A stretch of DNA of 64,000 nt, from positions 1 to 64,000 of the forward strand of contig NZ_BMQB01000012.1 in assembly GCF_014647895.1 (NCBI RefSeq), in the 5' to 3' direction. A model generated the notes under the pieces. That model searched no databases. It was not told the DNA's origin and worked only from the letters and a program-made list of their open reading frames with translations. Source of the DNA: Pilimelia anulata (GTDB taxonomy: Bacteria; Actinomycetota; Actinomycetes; Mycobacteriales; Micromonosporaceae). Both the position numbers and the translations under genes were made by a program. Positions 60,659-64,000 of the stretch are shown piece after piece. Every line of letters starts with the position of its first letter. Positions within the stretch are counted from its first letter, which is position 1.

Positions 60659-61882
60659 TCACCGGCCCCAGTGCCGCCCGGCCCGCCAGACCGGGATCTC
60701 CCGGTAGCTGAAGCCGCGCAGCAGCCACTCCGCCGGCCCGTACCGGTGGGTGCGCAGCCAGTGCGCGCTGAGGACGATCTGCGCCGCGAACAGGGCCAGC
60801 GCCAGCCCGGTCACCGCCAGCGGGCCGAGCCGGCCGGTGAGGCCGAGGCCGTACCCGGTGAAGACGAACGCGCAGAACACCGACTGGGTGAGGTAGTTGG
60901 TCAGCGCCATCCGCCCGGCCGGCGCGAACACCCGGGCGATCGCGGGCACGCCGTGGAACAGCATGATCGCGGCGGCGCCGTACCCGGCGGCGAGCAGCGG
61001 GGAGCCGACGAAGTCCAGCGCGCCGGCGATGTACTGGAGCGCGGTGTCGGCGTAGAAGTTGCCGGCGTACGCGTACAGCATCCCGCCGGGGAGGCCGACG
61101 GCCACGGCCAGCACGAGCAGCCAGCGCAGCACCGCCCGGTACCGCAGCGGGTCGGCGAGCACGCCCAGCTTGCCGGCGGCGAACCCGAGCAGGAACATCG
61201 CCAGCGCCGCCGGCCCCTGGAAGTCCAGCAGGATCGCGATCATGCCCATGAGGTCGTCCCACCGCTGGACGATGATCTCGTGCAGGCCGCCGCGGTACTG
61301 CTCCTCGATCCAGCCCACCCACTCGCTCGTCTCGACGGCGTCGACGCCGTTGGGCTCGCCGCTGTCCCAGACCAGCACGGCCCGCCACAGCCAGAACTGC
61401 ATCGCGAGCACCAGCAGCGCCCCGGCGACGATGGCGGCGGTCCGCGGCGTGATCCGGCGCAGCGGTAGCAGCACGAGCCCGAGCAGCGCGTACAGCATGA
61501 GGATGTCGCCGTGGAACAGCAGCAGGGCGTGCAGCGCCCCGATCAGGAACAGCCCGAGCAGCCGGCGCAGGAACCGCGGCGTGAACGCCGCACCGCGCCG
61601 CGCCGCGGCGGTGATCTGGAGGGTGAAGCTGTACCCGAACAGGAACGAGAACAGCAGGTAGAACTTCGTCTCGAAGAGCGTGTCGATGAGCAGGTACGTC
61701 CACTTGTCGACCGGGCCCTCGAACCGGGGGTCGAGCACGCCGGTGCCGCGGTACTGGGACGCGAAGTAGGTGATGTTCACGACGAGGATGCCCAGCAGCG
61801 CCAGGCCGCGCAGCGCGTCGACGGTGGCGATGCGCGGGGCGGACTGGTCGGTGGGCGCGGGGGCAGCAGCGGTTGCGGTCAT
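60659..61882 (-). CDS. DUF418-type polytopic membrane protein
   Basis: A predicted protein of 407 residues with about nine or ten helices. The start PRIATVDALRGLALLGILVVN and the C-terminal block PAGRMALTNYLTQSVFCAFVF, then RYGPAEWLLRGFSY, match the DUF418/YeiB family. The function is unknown, with acyl-transfer to envelope glycans suspected for related families. A TAGCGT hexamer near 61987-61982 on the minus strand may be its -10. Confidence 0.87.
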   Translation of the reverse strand: MTATAAAPAPTDQSAPRIATVDALRGLALLGILVVNITYFASQYRGTGVLDPRFEGPVDKWTYLLIDTLFETKFYLLFSFLFGYSFTLQITAAARRGAAFTPRFLRRLLGLFLIGALHALLLFHGDILMLYALLGLVLLPLRRITPRTAAIVAGALLVLAMQFWLWRAVLVWDSGEPNGVDAVETSEWVGWIEEQYRGGLHEIIVQRWDDLMGMIAILLDFQGPAALAMFLLGFAAGKLGVLADPLRYRAVLRWLLVLAVAVGLPGGMLYAYAGNFYADTALQYIAGALDFVGSPLLAAGYGAAAIMLFHGVPAIARVFAPAGRMALTNYLTQSVFCAFVFTGYGLGLTGRLGPLAVTGLALALFAAQIVLSAHWLRTHRYGPAEWLLRGFSYREIPVWRAGRHWGR

Positions 61883-62109
61883 TCACCTGGTCCAGGGGAG
61901 CGGGGGCCGGGGGCCATGCAGCGGGAGGGCCGGCCCCTGGTGGGGGAGGGTGCGGCCGAAGGCGGCGACCGAGCCGCACTCACGCTAACGGGCGGCGCGG
62001 GCGAGTGCCACGGCCCGATGTCCGTTTGATAACGATCTTGTGCTGGTATTCACCCGTACGGCCGCCGTGACCTCGGCCGTCCGGGTGGTGTGAGACGTAC
62101 CACGAACGG

Positions 62110-63099
62110 TCAGCAGACCTCGGCGAGCACGCTCCCGCGCAGCAGCGACCGCCCCAGCGCCGTCACGTGGTGCCGGGTGGTCCGGCCGTCCGGAGAGGTC
62201 CCCACCAGGCCGGCGTCGCGCAGCGTGCCGGCGTGCTCGCTGACGCTCGCGGCAGAGATGCCGAGCTGCCGGGCCAGGGCCGAGGTGCCGCAGCCGTACG
62301 AGTGGTCGGCCAGCGCCAGCAGCACCCGGGCCCGGGTGCTGCCGAGCAGCCGGGCCAGCGCCCGCTCGCTGTCCCCGGCGCCGGCGCGCAGCTCCCACGG
62401 CTGTTCGATCGGGTACACCAGCGTCGGCGCCGCGTCGTCGTGCCGGAGCATGGTCGGCAGCCGCCAGCAGAACCGCGACGGCACCAGCAGCAGCCCGCGG
62501 CCGTGCAGGTGCAGGTCCCGGTCCGCCGGGTACGCCACCTGGAGCACCGGCGGCGTCCAGGTGATCGACGGGTGCAGGTTGCCCAGCAGCGCCTCCAGCC
62601 CGCCGGTGAGCACGGTCTCGGCCCGCTGGCTGCGGTGCCGGGCCAGGTCGGCGGACAGCTCGGCCCACTCCGGGGCCAGGACGGCGTCGAAGTACGCCCG
62701 CAGCGTCGCGCCCAGCGCCCCCAGGGCGGCGGGGTCGCCGGCGCCGACGTCGCGCACCCAGCGCGGCAGCGGCCGCTGCGCGGCGAGGTGGCCGACGTCG
62801 GCGGCGAGCCGGGCGCGCGGGGTGGCGAGGATCGCGGCGACGCCGGTCTCGATGCTCGGCCCGGCGTCGGGCGGGGTGAGGAAGTCGGCGGAGTACCCGA
62901 CGGGCGGGGCCAGGTGGACGAGCTGGCGCATCCGCGGCGTGACCCGGGCGGCCACCCGGCGGCGCCACGGCTGGAACCACAGCGCCTCCCGGTTGCCGCT
63001 CAGCATGTGCAGGCTGAGCAGGGTCTCCCAGAGCGGATCCGGCGCGGCGGCCAGCCGGACCCGGGCATGGTCGTCGCTGCTGAAGTGGATCCGGAGCAC
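62110..63099 (-). CDS. ArsR-type regulator with large N-terminal domain
   Basis: A predicted protein of 329 residues. The N-terminus VLRIHFSSDDHARVRLAAAP and about 240 residues of helical sequence precede a C-terminal winged helix (ALARLLGSTRARVLLALADH...TSALARQLGISAASVSEHAGTLRDAGLV...RHHVTALG). This architecture is common in actinobacteria, often next to membrane proteins or transporters. GTG 63099 is chosen because GGGGGAGG lies 5 bases upstream. The target may be the neighbouring DUF418 gene, by proximity only. Confidence 0.85.
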   Translation of the reverse strand: MLRIHFSSDDHARVRLAAAPDPLWETLLSLHMLSGNREALWFQPWRRRVAARVTPRMRQLVHLAPPVGYSADFLTPPDAGPSIETGVAAILATPRARLAADVGHLAAQRPLPRWVRDVGAGDPAALGALGATLRAYFDAVLAPEWAELSADLARHRSQRAETVLTGGLEALLGNLHPSITWTPPVLQVAYPADRDLHLHGRGLLLVPSRFCWRLPTMLRHDDAAPTLVYPIEQPWELRAGAGDSERALARLLGSTRARVLLALADHSYGCGTSALARQLGISAASVSEHAGTLRDAGLVGTSPDGRTTRHHVTALGRSLLRGSVLAEVC

Positions 63100-63297
63100 G
63101 CTCACCTCCCCCGGGGCGCCGGTCCCGGACCGCGCGCGGCCCGGGACCGATCGTAGGGGTTGGACACCACGCTGTGCATTGCCGAATTCACATCCTCGAA
63201 CACCGAATCGGACAGGCATCGCCCGGAACGCCGCATAACCGGCGAGCGGTGCGGTACGGACGCTTGATTGCCCGGCCGGCCTGCCGATGGGTAGGCC

Positions 63298-64000
63298 GTG
63301 CACCCTGTTGTGCGTCGCCGGCTCGCCCGCCCGGTCGGCGGGGCCGACCCCGCCGGCGGCTTCACGCTGGTCGAGGTCATGGTGGCGGCGGCGCTGGTGG
63401 CGGTCGTGATGCTGCCGGTGACGATGTTCATGGTCCGGGCGATGCGCACCACCGACGCCCAGGGCGGCGTCCAGGAGGCCACCCGGATCGCCGCCGACAG
63501 CCTCGACACCGCGCGCGGCCTGCCGGTCGCCGACCTGGTCCGCGGCCGGGACATCGCCAGCGTCACCGCCCAGTGGGCGGCGGCGCCGACCGCGCTGCGC
63601 GACCTGCTCTCGTCGATGTCCGCGGCCAGCGACCCGGCGGCCGCCGCCGGCTCGGGCGCCTCGGCCGCGCTGTCCACCGCGCCGAGCCGGGTGGCGAAGG
63701 TCGATGGGGTGCCGTACGACCGGCAGTACTACGTGGGCCGCTGCTGGCAGGTCGAGGGGACGGCGGCGTGCGTCGGCGGCGGCACCGGCGTCGCGTTCTA
63801 CCGCGTCGTGGTCGCGGTGGTGTGGCGCGGCGGCGACTGCGCGGCCGACGGCTGCGTGTACCGCTCCACGACCACCCGGATGGCCGCCACCACCGACCCG
63901 GTCTTCAACCCCAGCGCGCTGTCCATCGCCGAGCCGGGCGCGCAGACCGGTACGGTCGGCGCCGCCGTCTCGGTCCAGCTCGCCGCGGTCAACGCCTCCG
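63298..64000 (+). CDS. prepilin-like protein running into Ig-like segment, incomplete
   Basis: An open frame that leaves the window without a stop (over 234 residues). The class III signal is AGGFTLVEVMVAAALVAVV: cleavage after Gly21, Glu26 at mature position 5, as in PilV. The body holds Cys pairs (RCWQVEGTAACVGG; GDCAADGCVY). The last visible part, PGAQTGTVGAAVSVQLAAVN, looks like the start of a putative Ig (He_PIG) domain. A GTG at 63310 is an alternative start. More pilus genes may follow to the right. Confidence 0.8.
   Translation, partial: MHPVVRRRLARPVGGADPAGGFTLVEVMVAAALVAVVMLPVTMFMVRAMRTTDAQGGVQEATRIAADSLDTARGLPVADLVRGRDIASVTAQWAAAPTALRDLLSSMSAASDPAAAAGSGASAALSTAPSRVAKVDGVPYDRQYYVGRCWQVEGTAACVGGGTGVAFYRVVVAVVWRGGDCAADGCVYRSTTTRMAATTDPVFNPSALSIAEPGAQTGTVGAAVSVQLAAVNAS

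Overview
The window is very GC-rich DNA with many GTG starts and 4-8 base stop/start overlaps between neighbouring genes. Several genes carry a TANNNT hexamer 6-8 bases in front of the start codon, the usual layout of leaderless actinobacterial messages. The conserved orders recN-steA-steB-(MraY-like)-murJ-glycosyltransferase-pyrG and ald-parA-scpA-scpB-rluB-cmk-der, with furA-katG, point to an actinomycete, most likely of the family Micromonosporaceae. The genus cannot be fixed from the sequence.

Bases 1-31,600 are mostly core chromosome. The window opens inside the 3' end of a 5S rRNA gene with a strong terminator. A plus-strand run follows: a giant Arg/Gly/Asp-repeat protein with a TPR-like domain, a HAD phosphatase, a phasin-like protein, tlyA, nadK, recN, the septation pair steA/steB, a membrane glycan block (MraY-like transferase, MurJ-like flippase, GT4 glycosyltransferase, large membrane phosphatase-like protein), pyrG, a NUDIX hydrolase, ald, and the chromosome organisation and ribosome block parA-scpA-scpB-rluB-cmk-der. 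From 28.3 kb there is a small accessory locus: a processive GT2 glycosyltransferase between two tiny membrane proteins whose N-termini carry LPVTA and LPVTG.

Bases 31,600-51,700 are an accessory and secreted-protein region: an M4 metalloprotease, a three-repeat ricin-type lectin, an RCC1-repeat surface protein, a GntR/membrane-protein pair, a TANGO2/NRDE protein, prepilin-like proteins (one fused to lectin-like sequence), a Tat sulfatase, a PepSY membrane protein, a small metzincin protease, tRNA-Pro(GGG), a P-loop kinase, a truncated dienelactone hydrolase, an S37-type peptidase, and a furA-katG peroxide-defence operon.

Bases 51,700-64,000 hold a VOC protein, CorA, an SRPBCC protein, a PhoD phosphatase, two receiver-only response regulators, a GNAT acetyltransferase, a hybrid-free histidine kinase, a DUF418-type membrane protein and an ArsR-type regulator. 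At the right edge is the start of another prepilin that runs into an Ig-like segment and continues past the window. Many convergent gene pairs share perfect GC-rich hairpins that can terminate transcription in both directions.

No CRISPR array, prophage or intact insertion sequence was seen. The most unusual items are the RGG-rich giant protein, the LPVTG/LPVTA microprotein pair around the GT2 enzyme, the lectin-bearing minor pilin, an apparently inactive site-2 protease in the par/scp operon, and several long palindromic operators.
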